Below, one piece after another: positions 8,158 to 18,172 of a DNA stretch of 64,000 nt. Position 1 is the first letter of the stretch. Each line of letters begins with the position of its first letter. Location of the stretch: NCBI GenBank assembly GCA_016787265.1, contig JAEUVF010000012.1, positions 186,001 through 250,000 of the forward strand, in the 5' to 3' direction. The position numbers and the translations under genes were made by a program. This DNA is from Flavipsychrobacter sp. (GTDB lineage Bacteria; Bacteroidota; Bacteroidia; Chitinophagales; Chitinophagaceae). The notes below the pieces were generated by a model that did no database searches, was not told where the DNA came from, and saw nothing but the letters and a program-made list of their open reading frames with translations.

Positions 8158-9510
8158 ATGGGCGTTAAACTACTTTTAGAGAAAGCACATGTTGAAGGCA
8201 TCCGCTCTTACGAGGTATATCGCAGAGAGGGTGGCTATCGTGCCGTGGAGAAAGCATTGAAGACCATGAGTCCGGATGCGGTTACCGAGGAAGTAAAGAA
8301 AAGCGGACTGCGGGGCAGAGGTGGTGCCGGATTCCCTTCCGGTATGAAATGGAGTTTCCTCGCCAAACCGGAAGGCGTTCCCCGTCACCTGGTTTGTAAT
8401 GCGGATGAATCTGAACCCGGTACTTTTAAAGACCGCTACCTGATGGAGTTCCTTCCTCATCTGCTGATTGAAGGACTGATCGTTTCCTCTTTCGCATTAG
8501 GATCCAACGCAACTTATATCTATATCCGTGGCGAATATGCCTGGATCCCCGATATTTTGGAGCAGGCAATTGCTGAGGCAAAAGCCAATGGATGGTTGGG
8601 AAAAAATATTTTGGGTTCCGGCTTTGATTGTGAGATCTATGTACAACGCGGTGCCGGTGCTTATATCTGTGGTGAAGAAACTGCCCTCATTGAATCTCTA
8701 GAAGGCAAGAGAGGTAACCCCCGTATCAAACCTCCCTTCCCGGCTGTAAAAGGAGTGTGGGATCGCCCGACGGTGGTGAACAATGTGGAAACTCTTGCAG
8801 CTGTTGTTCCTATCATCAATATGGGTGGAGAAGAATATGCAAAGATTGGTGTGGGCCGTTCAACCGGTACCAAACTGATTTCTGCCTGCGGTAATATCAA
8901 CAAACCGGGAGTATACGAAATTGATATGACCATCTCTGTGGAAGAATTCATCTACAGTGATGAATACTGCGGTGGTATTAAAAATGGCAAACGCCTGAAA
9001 GCCTGTATCCCGGGCGGTTCTTCTGTTCCCATTCTGCCAGCCAACCTGCTGCTGAAAACAGCAAAAGGCGAAACCCGTTACATGAACTACGAGAGTCTCA
9101 GTGATGGTGGTTTTGCCACAGGTTCTATGATGGGTTCCGGTGGTTTCATCGTGCTGGATGAGGACCAGTGTGTGGTGAAGAATACCTATACCCTGGCCCG
9201 CTTCTATCGCCATGAAAGCTGTGGACAATGTTCTCCCTGTAGAGAAGGAACCGGCTGGATGGAAAAGATCCTCAAGAATATTGATAGCGGTAAAGGCAAG
9301 ATGAGTGATATCGATCTGCTTTGGGATATCCAGCGCAAAATTGAAGGCAATACGATTTGTCCTTTAGGTGATGCTGCTGCCTGGCCGGTTGCTGCTGCCA
9401 TTCGCCATTTCCGCGATGAGTTTGAATGGCATGTAAAGAACCCGCAGGAGTGTTTGACGAGGAATTATGGAATTGCACATTACGCCGATCCACTAGTAAT
9501 ACCAGCGTAA
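8158..9510 (+). CDS. nuoF: NADH-quinone oxidoreductase subunit F
   Basis: 450 residues, the subunit that binds NADH, FMN and the 4Fe-4S cluster N3. The glycine-rich NADH/FMN region GLRGRGGAGFPSGMKW lies near residue 50, and GAGAYICGEETALIESLEG near residue 170. Cluster ligands are Cys355, Cys358 and Cys361 (ESCGQCSPCREG) and Cys401 (NTICPLGD). I use the ATG at 8158; an in-frame TTG 9 bases upstream is possible. It lies 63 bases after nuoE, across a heptamer array, and is followed by a nonamer array before nuoG. Confidence 0.97.
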   Translation: MGVKLLLEKAHVEGIRSYEVYRREGGYRAVEKALKTMSPDAVTEEVKKSGLRGRGGAGFPSGMKWSFLAKPEGVPRHLVCNADESEPGTFKDRYLMEFLPHLLIEGLIVSSFALGSNATYIYIRGEYAWIPDILEQAIAEAKANGWLGKNILGSGFDCEIYVQRGAGAYICGEETALIESLEGKRGNPRIKPPFPAVKGVWDRPTVVNNVETLAAVVPIINMGGEEYAKIGVGRSTGTKLISACGNINKPGVYEIDMTISVEEFIYSDEYCGGIKNGKRLKACIPGGSSVPILPANLLLKTAKGETRYMNYESLSDGGFATGSMMGSGGFIVLDEDQCVVKNTYTLARFYRHESCGQCSPCREGTGWMEKILKNIDSGKGKMSDIDLLWDIQRKIEGNTICPLGDAAAWPVAAAIRHFRDEFEWHVKNPQECLTRNYGIAHYADPLVIPA

Positions 9511-9533
9511 GGAAGTGCATGGAGCAGATTACA

Positions 9534-9584
9534 GTGAATGAAGTGAATGAGGTGAATGAAGTGAATAAGGTGAATGAGGTGAAC
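9534..9584 (+). repeat. Nonamer array, GTGAATGAR type (nuoF-nuoG)
   Basis: GTGAA recurs at 9534, 9543, 9552, 9561, 9570 and 9579, a strict 9-base period with unit GTGAATGAA or GTGAATGAG. It fills the nuoF-nuoG gap. Confidence 0.9.
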
Positions 9585-9610
9585 TTAATAAAGACGTTGA
9601 CTATATAATT

Positions 9611-10732
9611 ATGTCAGAAGAGAAAAAACTATTCAAAGTAACCATCGATAATATCACGGTGGACGTAGAACCAGGAACTACCATCCTGAATGCTGCCCGG
9701 ATGATTGGTGGTGAAGTGACACCACCCGCGATGTGTTACTACAGCAAGCTGAAAAACAGCGGTGGTAAATGTCGTACCTGCCTGGTGGAAGTGGCTGCAG
9801 GTTCTACTGCGGATCCCCGCCCCATGCCCAAGCTCGTGGCCAGCTGTCGTACTACCGTAATGGATGGTATGATCGTTAAGAACATTACCAGTGAACGCGT
9901 GCTGGATGCCCGCGCAGGGGTAGTAGAATTCCTTCTCTTAAACCATCCGCTGGATTGCCCTATCTGCGATCAGGCCGGTGAATGTCACCTGCAGGATCTC
10001 AGCTATGAGCATGGTGCAGATGGTACCCGTTTTGAATTTAACAAACGTGTATTCAAGAAACATGACCTGGGTGAATATATCCAGTTGCACATGACCCGTT
10101 GTATCCTCTGCTACCGTTGTGTGTTCACAGCAGATCAGCTGACTAACAAACGCGTGCATGGTGTTCTCGACAGGGGGGATCATGCAGAGATTGCTACCTA
10201 TATTGAAAAATCGCTTGACAATGATTTCATTGGCAACGTCATTGATGTTTGTCCGGTTGGAGCACTGACCGATAAAACCTTCCGATTCAAAAACCGCGTA
10301 TGGTTTACCAAGCCGGTAGATGCACATCGCGATTGCAGCAAGTGTTGTGGTGAAGTTCAATTGTGGATGCGCGGTGATGAAGTATTCCGTGTTACTGCCC
10401 GCAAAGATGAATGGGGTGAAGTAAAAGATTCAACCAAGGGAGGTCCGGGTTGGATTTGTAATGAATGTCGCTTTGAGAAAAAAGACCCTAAAGACTGGAC
10501 AATTGATGGTCCGACGAATGTAAACCGTCACTCTGTAATTTCCCAGGGGCACTATGTAAACGTAGTGAAGCCCAAGGAAACCCTGCCGGATGTGATGGGT
10601 GGCCGCGGACCCAAACTGCTGATGAATATTCACAGCGTAAGTGATGTGAACCGCCCGGAGATTGAACTGAGTAAGATTCCCGGACCAGCACACAGCGATG
10701 ATTTCAAGAAAAGCCTCGATAACGGTAAATAG
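9611..10732 (+). CDS. nuoG: NADH-quinone oxidoreductase subunit G, short form
   Basis: 373 residues, about half the length of canonical NuoG. The N-terminal 2Fe-2S ferredoxin domain has Cys42, Cys54, Cys57 and Cys79. A His-Cys3 cluster site follows (His112, Cys116, Cys119, Cys125), then a 4Fe-4S site (Cys164, Cys167, Cys170, Cys214). A further cysteine set (Cys242, Cys245 or 246, Cys283, Cys286) marks the Fe-S start of the molybdopterin-oxidoreductase-like region, but the large domain itself is missing. The last 80 residues have no recognised domain. The subunit carries electrons from NuoE/F to NuoI. The gap before nuoH is 9 bases. Confidence 0.94.
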   Translation: MSEEKKLFKVTIDNITVDVEPGTTILNAARMIGGEVTPPAMCYYSKLKNSGGKCRTCLVEVAAGSTADPRPMPKLVASCRTTVMDGMIVKNITSERVLDARAGVVEFLLLNHPLDCPICDQAGECHLQDLSYEHGADGTRFEFNKRVFKKHDLGEYIQLHMTRCILCYRCVFTADQLTNKRVHGVLDRGDHAEIATYIEKSLDNDFIGNVIDVCPVGALTDKTFRFKNRVWFTKPVDAHRDCSKCCGEVQLWMRGDEVFRVTARKDEWGEVKDSTKGGPGWICNECRFEKKDPKDWTIDGPTNVNRHSVISQGHYVNVVKPKETLPDVMGGRGPKLLMNIHSVSDVNRPEIELSKIPGPAHSDDFKKSLDNGK

Positions 10733-10741
10733 ATTAGGACA

Positions 10742-11815
10742 ATGATACAACTTGCAATAGACCTGGCCTTTGTACTGGAGAAAGCCATCCTCATTGGGGG
10801 TATTATCACGGTATCGCTGGTAGTGGCCATGTACTCTACCTGGGCAGAACGTAAGGTGGCCGGTTTCATGCAGGACCGCCTGGGTCCGAACCGCGCGGGT
10901 CCCTTTGGTTTATTCCAACCCCTGGCAGATGGTTTGAAACTCTTCATGAAAGAAGAGATCATTCCCAACGCTTCCAATAAATTCCTGTTCATCCTGGGAC
11001 CCGGACTGGCGATGTTGACTGCCATGATGACCAGCGCAGTGATTCCCTGGGGAAAACAGATTGAAGTTTTCGGTCGCACGGTAGACCTGCAGATCGCTGA
11101 TATCAATATTGGTATCCTCTACATTTTTGCTGTACTCAGCATGGGTGTATATGGTATCATGATTGGTGGATGGGCTTCCAATAACAAGTTCTCCCTGCTG
11201 GCTGCCCTGCGGGGTGCATCCCAGATGATTTCTTATGAACTGGCCATGGGCTTATCCATCATCGCACTGTTGATGCTGACCGGTTCATTGAGTCTGAAAA
11301 CCATTGTAGAGTTGCAGAGTGCTTCCGGAGGATGGTGGAATATCGTGTATCAGCCCCTGGGCTTCCTGATCTTCATCGTTTGTGCTTTTGCAGAATGTAA
11401 CCGTACACCCTTTGATTTACCGGAAGCGGAGAACGAATTGAACTTCGGTTATCACCAGGAATATTCTTCCATGAAGCTGGGCTTCTATCTGTTCGCGGAG
11501 TATATCAATATGTTCATGAGCAGTGTGCTGATGGCAACGCTGTATTTCGGTGGATATGATATTCCTTTTGTAAATGATGCCAGTCTGATTGAAAGTATGG
11601 GAATGAATATGGTAGCCGTGCTGCAGGGCTTGTCGCTTTTCCTGAAAGCTGCCTTCTTCATATTTGTGTTCATGTGGGTGCGCTGGACGATCCCGCGCTT
11701 CCGTTATGATCAGTTGATGCACCTCGGATGGAAAGTGATGATACCACTGGCACTGTTCAATATGTTGATCACTGCTGTAGTTGTATTGATCCGTGAGAAT
11801 GGATGGCCTTTCTAA
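10742..11815 (+). CDS. nuoH: NADH-quinone oxidoreductase subunit H
   Basis: 357 residues, a multi-helix inner-membrane subunit at the junction of the arms, forming the quinone entry. Family blocks are visible: ERKVAGFMQDRLGPNRAGP near residue 36, GASQMISYELAMG near 160 and AECNRTPFDLPEAENEL near 215, with acidic loop residues that interact with NuoB and NuoD. Length is normal. The gap to nuoI is 53 bases. Confidence 0.97.
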   Translation: MIQLAIDLAFVLEKAILIGGIITVSLVVAMYSTWAERKVAGFMQDRLGPNRAGPFGLFQPLADGLKLFMKEEIIPNASNKFLFILGPGLAMLTAMMTSAVIPWGKQIEVFGRTVDLQIADINIGILYIFAVLSMGVYGIMIGGWASNNKFSLLAALRGASQMISYELAMGLSIIALLMLTGSLSLKTIVELQSASGGWWNIVYQPLGFLIFIVCAFAECNRTPFDLPEAENELNFGYHQEYSSMKLGFYLFAEYINMFMSSVLMATLYFGGYDIPFVNDASLIESMGMNMVAVLQGLSLFLKAAFFIFVFMWVRWTIPRFRYDQLMHLGWKVMIPLALFNMLITAVVVLIRENGWPF

Positions 11816-11868
11816 CCAGAATCAAACTTGGCCTGTAACCAGTTTAAAAATATTTTTACGCTCGAATT

Positions 11869-12414
11869 ATGCAAACGCTCACCAATAGATCCAAACAGGT
11901 AGATCGTCATCCAATGACGGTTTGGGAGAAAATGTACCTGCCTGCGATTGCCAAAGGAATGAGTATCACGCTGTCGCATTTCTTTAAGAAGAAACCAACG
12001 ATCAATTATCCGGAGGAGACAAGACCCTTCAGTCCGGTTTTCCGTGGCTTGCATATTCTCAACCGCGATGAGGAAGGCAGAGAGAATTGTACCGCCTGTG
12101 GTTTGTGTGCAGTAGCCTGTCCGGCTGAAGCCATCACCATGGAAGCGGCTGAACGCAAGGAGGGGGAAGAGCATCTGTATCGTGAAGAAAAGTATGCAGC
12201 CAAATACGAGATCAATATGTTGCGTTGCATCTTCTGCGGATTGTGTGAGGAAGCCTGTCCAAAAGATGCGATTTACCTGAGTGAAACCTTTGCTCCATCC
12301 AACTATAAGAGAGAAGGATTTATTTATGGTAAGAACGACCTCCTGATTCCGGATCCGAAAAAAGAACCGGAACTCTACAAGAAAGCGGTAGGGGAGAGAG
12401 CCCGAAAAGCGTAA
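11869..12414 (+). CDS. nuoI: NADH-quinone oxidoreductase subunit I
   Basis: 181 residues with two 4Fe-4S ferredoxin motifs: Cys74, Cys77, Cys80, Cys84 (CTACGLCAVACP) and Cys120, Cys123, Cys126, Cys130 (CIFCGLCEEACP). These hold clusters N6a and N6b that pass electrons to N2 in NuoB. The N-terminal helix region (TVWEKMYLPAIAKGMSITLSHFF) is typical. The gap to nuoJ is 34 bases. Confidence 0.97.
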   Translation: MQTLTNRSKQVDRHPMTVWEKMYLPAIAKGMSITLSHFFKKKPTINYPEETRPFSPVFRGLHILNRDEEGRENCTACGLCAVACPAEAITMEAAERKEGEEHLYREEKYAAKYEINMLRCIFCGLCEEACPKDAIYLSETFAPSNYKREGFIYGKNDLLIPDPKKEPELYKKAVGERARKA

Positions 12415-12448
12415 CAGACATCTTTACAAGTAACTGCGAACAACAAAC

Positions 12449-12946
12449 ATGAACATCACAGAAATATTATTTTGGTTGCTGACTGCGGTCGCCCTTGGAG
12501 GTGCCCTGTTGGTGGTTACCAGTAAGAACCCGGTTTACAGTGTGCTGGCACTCATCGCCACTTTCTTTGCATTATCCGGACATTATATCCTGCTCAACGC
12601 GCAATTCCTGGCAGTAGTTAACCTGATTGTATATGCAGGTGCCATCATGGTACTGTTTCTGTTCGTGATCATGCTCATGAACCTGAATACCGAAACAGAA
12701 CCACAGAAAAACAAATGGCTGAAACTGGCGGGAACCATCGCCGGTGGCTGTTTCCTGCTGGTGCTTGTTGCAGCCCTGAGAGATGCAGACAGCAAATCTA
12801 CCATGGCACTGATCGGAGAGGGTGATACGGGATTGATTCAAAACCTGGGTAAAGCGCTCTTCAATGAGTATGTGATCCCATTTGAAATCAGCAGTGTGCT
12901 GTTTTTGAGTGCGATGGTGGGAGCAGTGGTGCTCGGGAAGAAATGA
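12449..12946 (+). CDS. nuoJ: NADH-quinone oxidoreductase subunit J
   Basis: 165 residues with about five membrane helices. The conserved third helix appears as AVVNLIVYAGAIMVLFLFVIML (given here as its core VYAGAIMVLF near residue 60), the site of the pi-bulge that links quinone chemistry to proton pumping. It is followed by an 92-base gap that holds a GTGAA repeat array before nuoK. Confidence 0.96.
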   Translation: MNITEILFWLLTAVALGGALLVVTSKNPVYSVLALIATFFALSGHYILLNAQFLAVVNLIVYAGAIMVLFLFVIMLMNLNTETEPQKNKWLKLAGTIAGGCFLLVLVAALRDADSKSTMALIGEGDTGLIQNLGKALFNEYVIPFEISSVLFLSAMVGAVVLGKK

Positions 12947-12964
12947 GGTATGGAGTGAAAAAAA

Positions 12965-13010
12965 GTGAATGAGGTGAAGGAGGTGAATAAAGTGAATGGT
13001 GAATAGTGAA
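12965..13010 (+). repeat. Mixed nonamer/heptamer array, GTGAA type (nuoJ-nuoK)
   Basis: GTGAA starts at 12965, 12974, 12983 and 12992 (9-base period) and then at 12999 and 13006 (7-base period), with an extra copy at 12955. The switch of period inside one array links the heptamer and nonamer forms. Confidence 0.88.
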
Positions 13011-13038
13011 TGGAACAATAAAAAAATAATTCTATAAG

Positions 13039-13380
13039 ATGCCTATAAATCTCTACATATTCCTGGCGCTGGCCCTGTTTTCGATCGGGGTGATTGGCGT
13101 GCTGACAAGGCGGAATGCCATCATCATTTTCATGTGTATTGAATTGATGTTAAATGCCGTGAACCTGTTGCTGGTTGCCTTTTCCAAAATGCACCTGGCA
13201 GATAGCATGGCTCCGGGTGCAGCGCCCATGCTTACCAATGGGATCGACGCACAGTTATTTGTATTCTTTATCATGGTTGTGGCGGCAGCAGAAGTGACAG
13301 TGGGATTAGCCATTATTGTTATGATGTACCGTAATATCCATTCGGTGGATGTGAATTTCCTGAACAGACTGAAAAACTGA
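13039..13380 (+). CDS. nuoK: NADH-quinone oxidoreductase subunit K
   Basis: 113 residues with three membrane helices. The family signature [28 protein letters not shown] includes the key membrane glutamate of the E-L-M-L-N motif, and a second glutamate lies in [11 protein letters not shown]. These carry protons along the membrane arm. The stop is one base before the nuoL start, so translation may be coupled. Confidence 0.96.
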   Translation: MPINLYIFLALALFSIGVIGVLTRRNAIIIFMCIELMLNAVNLLLVAFSKMHLADSMAPGAAPMLTNGIDAQLFVFFIMVVAAAEVTVGLAIIVMMYRNIHSVDVNFLNRLKN

Positions 13381-13381
13381 T

Positions 13382-15283
13382 ATGAACAATATTATCGATT
13401 ACGTTTGGCTGGTTCCCCTCTTTCCGTTGGTAGGTTTCCTGCTGAACGGTTTGCTGAGAAATTATTTGTCTAAGTCGCTGAGTGGAATCATCGGCTCCGG
13501 TGTTATCCTGGCTTCCTTTGTGGTAAGTATCCTGCTCTTCATGCAGGTGAAAGCTGGCTCAACCGGCGTGGTAACCCTGTTCAACTTTATTGAGTTTGGA
13601 AAAACCTCTATTCCCTTCGCTTTCCAGGTTGATCAGTTAAGCAGTCTGTTCCTGCTGATCATTACCGGAATCGGTTTCCTGATTCACCTGTATTCTACGG
13701 CTTACATGCACGAAGAATCAGCTCCTCATTTTGCCCGCTACTTCGCCTACCTGAACCTCTTCGTGTTCTCAATGCTGCTGCTGGTGCTGGGTTCCAACTA
13801 TGTGATCATGTTCATCGGTTGGGAAGGTGTTGGACTCTGTTCTTATCTCCTGATCGGTTATTGGTTTAAAAATATTGAGTTCACCGGCGCTGCGAAAAAA
13901 GCATTTGTGATGAACCGCATAGGTGATGCCGGTTTCCTGCTGGCAGTCTTCTACCTGCTTAGCAAACTGGGTACTGTTGGTTATGCCGATGTTTTCAGCA
14001 AAGTGGATCAGTTATCCGGACAAGACCTCACGATCATTACGTTGTTGTTATTTGTAGGTGCAACAGGTAAGAGTGCACAAATTCCGCTGTATACCTGGCT
14101 GCCTGATGCGATGGCGGGTCCGACTCCTGTATCTGCCCTGATCCACGCGGCTACCATGGTTACAGCAGGTATCTACATGATCGCCAGAAGTAATATTCTT
14201 TATACACTGGCGCCAGTTACTCAAACTGTGGTGGCAGTAATTGGTATTGCTACTGCATTGCTGGCAGCAAGTATCGCGCTTAAGCAAAACGATATCAAAA
14301 AAGTACTGGCCTATTCTACGGTTAGCCAGCTGGGTTATATGTTCCTGGCCCTCGGTGTAGGTGCTTATACAGGAGCCGTTTTCCATGTGATGACACACGC
14401 TTTCTTCAAGGCCTTGTTGTTCCTGGGTGCCGGTTCTGTTATTCATTCCATGCACCATGAGCAGGATATCCGCAACATGGGTGGTTTGAAAAAATACATG
14501 CCCATTACGCATATCACTTTCCTGATTGCCTGTTTCGCGATTGCCGGTATCATTCCATTCTCCGGCTTCTTCTCCAAAGATGAGATCCTGGCGGCTGCCT
14601 TTGCCAACAACCCCGTGTATTATGTACTGGGCGCGATTGGTGCATTGATGACCGCTTTTTATATGTTCCGTTTGTACAGCATGACTTTCCAGGGCAGCTT
14701 CAGAGGAACCCATGAGCAGGAACATCACCTGCATGAATCTCCTGCAGCGATGACCATTCCTTTAGTGATCCTGGCGATCTTCAGCTTTGCCGGTGGTTTG
14801 GTAGGTATTCCGGAAGTGCTGATGCATGGCGGTCACCAGTTGAATGAATTCCTGGCTCCGGTGTTTGCAGAATCCACCCGCAGAATGACGCCTCATACGA
14901 TTGACCATACACTGGAACTGATCCTGATGTTTGGTTTGATGGTGGTTATTTTGATCGTGATCATCCTGGCCTGGAAGAAATTCAGTGGCTATCAGAAAAC
15001 AGATGCGGAAGAAACAGGTCTGGGTAAAGTACTGCAGAACAAATGGTATGTAGATGAAATCTATGAAGCGGTAATCACCAAACCTGTAAATGCATTTGGA
15101 AAAGGATTGGAGAAACTGGATCGCTTTGGCATCGACTGGGTGGTGAATGGAATCGGAAGAAGTGTGCAGTATGCAAGTCGCCAGTTCCGCTTATTGCAAA
15201 GTGGCCAGGTAGGCAGTTATGTATTGCTGATGGTCCTGGGTATGATCCTGTTGTTTGTGTTGCAGGTGTTCCTGAAGAAATAA
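13382..15283 (+). CDS. nuoL: NADH-quinone oxidoreductase subunit L
   Basis: 633 residues, the distal antiporter-like proton-pumping subunit with the long lateral helix at its C-terminus. Family blocks are MFIGWEGVGLCSYLLIGYW near residue 141 (pump glutamate), GKSAQIPLYTWLPDAMAGPTP near 229 with the conserved lysine, and HAATMVTAGIYMIAR near 255. Length is normal. The gap to nuoM is 31 bases. Confidence 0.97.
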   Translation: MNNIIDYVWLVPLFPLVGFLLNGLLRNYLSKSLSGIIGSGVILASFVVSILLFMQVKAGSTGVVTLFNFIEFGKTSIPFAFQVDQLSSLFLLIITGIGFLIHLYSTAYMHEESAPHFARYFAYLNLFVFSMLLLVLGSNYVIMFIGWEGVGLCSYLLIGYWFKNIEFTGAAKKAFVMNRIGDAGFLLAVFYLLSKLGTVGYADVFSKVDQLSGQDLTIITLLLFVGATGKSAQIPLYTWLPDAMAGPTPVSALIHAATMVTAGIYMIARSNILYTLAPVTQTVVAVIGIATALLAASIALKQNDIKKVLAYSTVSQLGYMFLALGVGAYTGAVFHVMTHAFFKALLFLGAGSVIHSMHHEQDIRNMGGLKKYMPITHITFLIACFAIAGIIPFSGFFSKDEILAAAFANNPVYYVLGAIGALMTAFYMFRLYSMTFQGSFRGTHEQEHHLHESPAAMTIPLVILAIFSFAGGLVGIPEVLMHGGHQLNEFLAPVFAESTRRMTPHTIDHTLELILMFGLMVVILIVIILAWKKFSGYQKTDAEETGLGKVLQNKWYVDEIYEAVITKPVNAFGKGLEKLDRFGIDWVVNGIGRSVQYASRQFRLLQSGQVGSYVLLMVLGMILLFVLQVFLKK

Positions 15284-15314
15284 TTGATCAATTGAAAGAA
15301 ACGAGATTCAAATA

Positions 15315-16772
15315 ATGGTACCAGTTTTACTGATTTTGATTCCCCTGCTGACCGGTGTCGCACTCTTTGCGATCCGTCAGGAAGCAACCGCTAAATCGAT
15401 CGCCCTGTTCTCTACACTGGTTTCGCTGGCAGTGATGCTGGCAGGCATGAGTGTATGGAATGATGCGGCCCATCTCAGCTTCAATCAACCCTGGATCGGC
15501 GCACTGAACAGTCGCTTCCATTTTGAGCTGGATGGCATGAGCCAGCTGCTTTGTCTGTTGACAACCTTTGCCTTTCCGCTGATCATCTACAGCACCTGGA
15601 ATAACACTTATGCTGATGGCAATCGTTTCTTTGGATTGATGCTGTTGTCGCAGGCTGGTTTATTAGGTGTGTTCATGGCGATGGATGCCATGCTCTTTTA
15701 CTTCTTCTGGGAACTTGCTTTGATTCCTTTGTATTTTCTCTGCTCCCGCTGGGGTGGTGAAAAAAGGATCCAGGTTACGATCAAGTTTTTCATTTATACG
15801 TTCATTGGATCACTGTTTATGCTGATTGGACTGATCCTGCTTTACTTTAAATCAGGCGGTTCTTTCGCCTGGGCGGATTATGTAAAGCTGACCTTATCAG
15901 CCCGCGAGGAAATGACCATCTTCATATTGCTGGTGGTAGCATTTGCGGTGAAAATGCCTTTGTTTCCATTCCATACCTGGCAGCCCGATACCTATGAACA
16001 ATCACCCACTCCGGTTACCATGATCCTGAGTGCGATCATGGCGAAAATGGGGGTATTTGGTTTGTTGCGCTGGCTGGCTCCGGTTGTTCCGGCTGCTACT
16101 TACCAGTGGGGTGATAATTTCGCTACCCTTGCTGTAGTAGGTATGTTGTATGCTTCTTTTGTTGCCATCAAACAGGATGATTTAAAGAGACTGGTAGCCT
16201 GGTCTTCCATTGCTCACATCGGCCTGATGATCCTGGCTTTGTTTGCACCCAGCTACAGTGGTATTCAGGGTATCATGATCCAGATGTTCAACCACGGGAT
16301 CAATATCCTGGGAATGTGGATCGTGGTGAATGTAATCGAACAGCAGTTTGGCACCAGAAAGATTTCTGAATTAGGCGGACTTGCCCAAAAGGCTCCCGTG
16401 CTAACCATATTGATGTTGATCGTGGCACTGGCAAATATCGCGATGCCATTGACCAATGCCTTCATCGGTGAGTTCATGATGTTCAATGGTATCTGGGGAT
16501 CCACTGCTACCAAGTTCGGAATGATCTATGCGGTGGCAGGTATTATCACGATTATCTTAAGTGCGGTATATACCCTGCGCATGGTGCAGAATGTATTTTA
16601 CGGACCAACCAATGAGCGTACTGCGAATGCAACTGATATTCGGTTGAATGTGCAAATTGCACTGGCTATATTAGTTGTTGGTATTGTGCTGATCGGTATC
16701 TATCCCAAACCCATATTGTCGATGACCAGCGAAATCTCTCAGCAGATTCTGGACAGGATGAATTTAAAATAA
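15315..16772 (+). CDS. nuoM: NADH-quinone oxidoreductase subunit M
   Basis: 485 residues, an antiporter-like pump subunit. The pump glutamate lies in LFYFFWELALIPLYFL (near residue 135) and the conserved lysine in VKMPLFPFHTWQPDTYEQSP (near 215). ASIAHIGLM-type blocks follow. Length fits the family. It is 22 bases from nuoN. Confidence 0.96.
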   Translation: MVPVLLILIPLLTGVALFAIRQEATAKSIALFSTLVSLAVMLAGMSVWNDAAHLSFNQPWIGALNSRFHFELDGMSQLLCLLTTFAFPLIIYSTWNNTYADGNRFFGLMLLSQAGLLGVFMAMDAMLFYFFWELALIPLYFLCSRWGGEKRIQVTIKFFIYTFIGSLFMLIGLILLYFKSGGSFAWADYVKLTLSAREEMTIFILLVVAFAVKMPLFPFHTWQPDTYEQSPTPVTMILSAIMAKMGVFGLLRWLAPVVPAATYQWGDNFATLAVVGMLYASFVAIKQDDLKRLVAWSSIAHIGLMILALFAPSYSGIQGIMIQMFNHGINILGMWIVVNVIEQQFGTRKISELGGLAQKAPVLTILMLIVALANIAMPLTNAFIGEFMMFNGIWGSTATKFGMIYAVAGIITIILSAVYTLRMVQNVFYGPTNERTANATDIRLNVQIALAILVVGIVLIGIYPKPILSMTSEISQQILDRMNLK

Positions 16773-16794
16773 ACAGCAAACGACCTGAAATAGT

Positions 16795-18171
16795 ATGAAC
16801 GCAATTATTCTTTCCGCCATATTGGGTGTAGTGCTGATGTTCACCGGCATTTTTACCACCAATAAATCCACTATCCGTGCTGTTGCTGTTGGTGGCATAC
16901 TGCTGCTCCTCCTGGCTAATATCGCAGAATTGAGAGGGGTAGAGTTCTTTGATATCAATACCCGCGGTATGCTGGTATTTACCAAACTCGGACTGCTCTT
17001 TAATACCATCGCCTTTGGTGCCACGCTGTTGTATTTTCTCTTATCCGCACGTGATGTGCTGGAAGTAGGGGATAACGGAGCGGATTATTTTGCACTGATC
17101 TTCTTTATTCTCTGTGGTGTTTCCATCGTTTCTTCTTTCAATACATTGTTGTTATTGTTCCTTGGTATTGAGATCATCTCCATTCCATTATACATTCTAA
17201 CAGGCAGCGATAAACGTAATTTGAAAAGTAATGAAGCCGCACTGAAGTATTTCCTGATGGGATCCTTCTCTACCGGTATCATGCTGATGGGTATTGTACT
17301 GATGTATGGTGCAAGAGGAACCTTCAGCATTGACCCAACCCTGCAGATCGCCAATGCAGGCAGAGATGTTTGGTACACTTCCGGCCTGTTACTGTTATTC
17401 ATCAGCATGGCCTTTAAAGTATCTGCTGCTCCTTTCCATTTCTGGACGCCGGATGTATATGATGGTGCACCCACCGTGTTCACTTCTTTCATGGCAACCA
17501 TTGTGAAAGCGGCTGTTTTTATTGCTTTTTGTCGCCTGTTTGAATTCAGCTACAGTAATTCCGGATACGATTGGAAACTGATTGTGGCGGTGGTAATTGC
17601 AGCTACTTTGCTGATCGGAAATATTACTGCCATCTTCCAGCAAAGTGTAAAACGCATGCTGGCCTATTCCTCCATTGCGCAGGCTGGATTCATGTTGTTT
17701 GCGCTTTTCAGTACCAGTAGCTTGTCCAGGGAAGGAATTATTCTCTATTCCCTTGGTTACAGTCTGGCTACGATCGGGGTGTTTGCCGTATTGATCAAAA
17801 TGAAGGATTATACCTTTGAAGGATTCAATGGTCTGGCACGTACCCAGCCTGTGCTGGCAGCTACTACAGCAATCTTCCTGTTGTCCCTGGCAGGTATTCC
17901 TATGACGATTGGATTTTTCGCAAAATACTTTATGCTGGCATCCGCGGTAAAAACGGGCACTTATTTGTGGCTGGTGATCCTGGCCATCATATGTGCCGCG
18001 ATCAGCGTATACTACTATTTCCGGGTGATCCAGGCCATGTACTTCAAGGAGGGCGCTGGTGAAACAGTAGCCATCAGTAGTGTTTTCCGTTGGTTGCTGA
18101 TCCTGGTAGCCGGACTCATCATCCTCTTCGGCATCTTCCCGAACATGATTTTAAATTATTTATACTTTTAA
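16795..18171 (+). CDS. nuoN: NADH-quinone oxidoreductase subunit N
   Basis: 458 residues, the third antiporter-like pump subunit. Recognisable blocks are [16 protein letters not shown] near residue 118, [22 protein letters not shown] near 143 and [21 protein letters not shown] near 206. It is the last gene of the nuo set, giving A to N in standard order with no insertion. A four-unit heptamer array begins directly after its stop. Confidence 0.96.
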   Translation: MNAIILSAILGVVLMFTGIFTTNKSTIRAVAVGGILLLLLANIAELRGVEFFDINTRGMLVFTKLGLLFNTIAFGATLLYFLLSARDVLEVGDNGADYFALIFFILCGVSIVSSFNTLLLLFLGIEIISIPLYILTGSDKRNLKSNEAALKYFLMGSFSTGIMLMGIVLMYGARGTFSIDPTLQIANAGRDVWYTSGLLLLFISMAFKVSAAPFHFWTPDVYDGAPTVFTSFMATIVKAAVFIAFCRLFEFSYSNSGYDWKLIVAVVIAATLLIGNITAIFQQSVKRMLAYSSIAQAGFMLFALFSTSSLSREGIILYSLGYSLATIGVFAVLIKMKDYTFEGFNGLARTQPVLAATTAIFLLSLAGIPMTIGFFAKYFMLASAVKTGTYLWLVILAIICAAISVYYYFRVIQAMYFKEGAGETVAISSVFRWLLILVAGLIILFGIFPNMILNYLYF

Positions 18172-18172
18172 T

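Noticed and set aside
14048..14734. Minus-strand open frame (228 codons)
   Set aside because: Lies wholly inside nuoL on the other strand, rich in His, Gln and Cys as expected of an antisense shadow.
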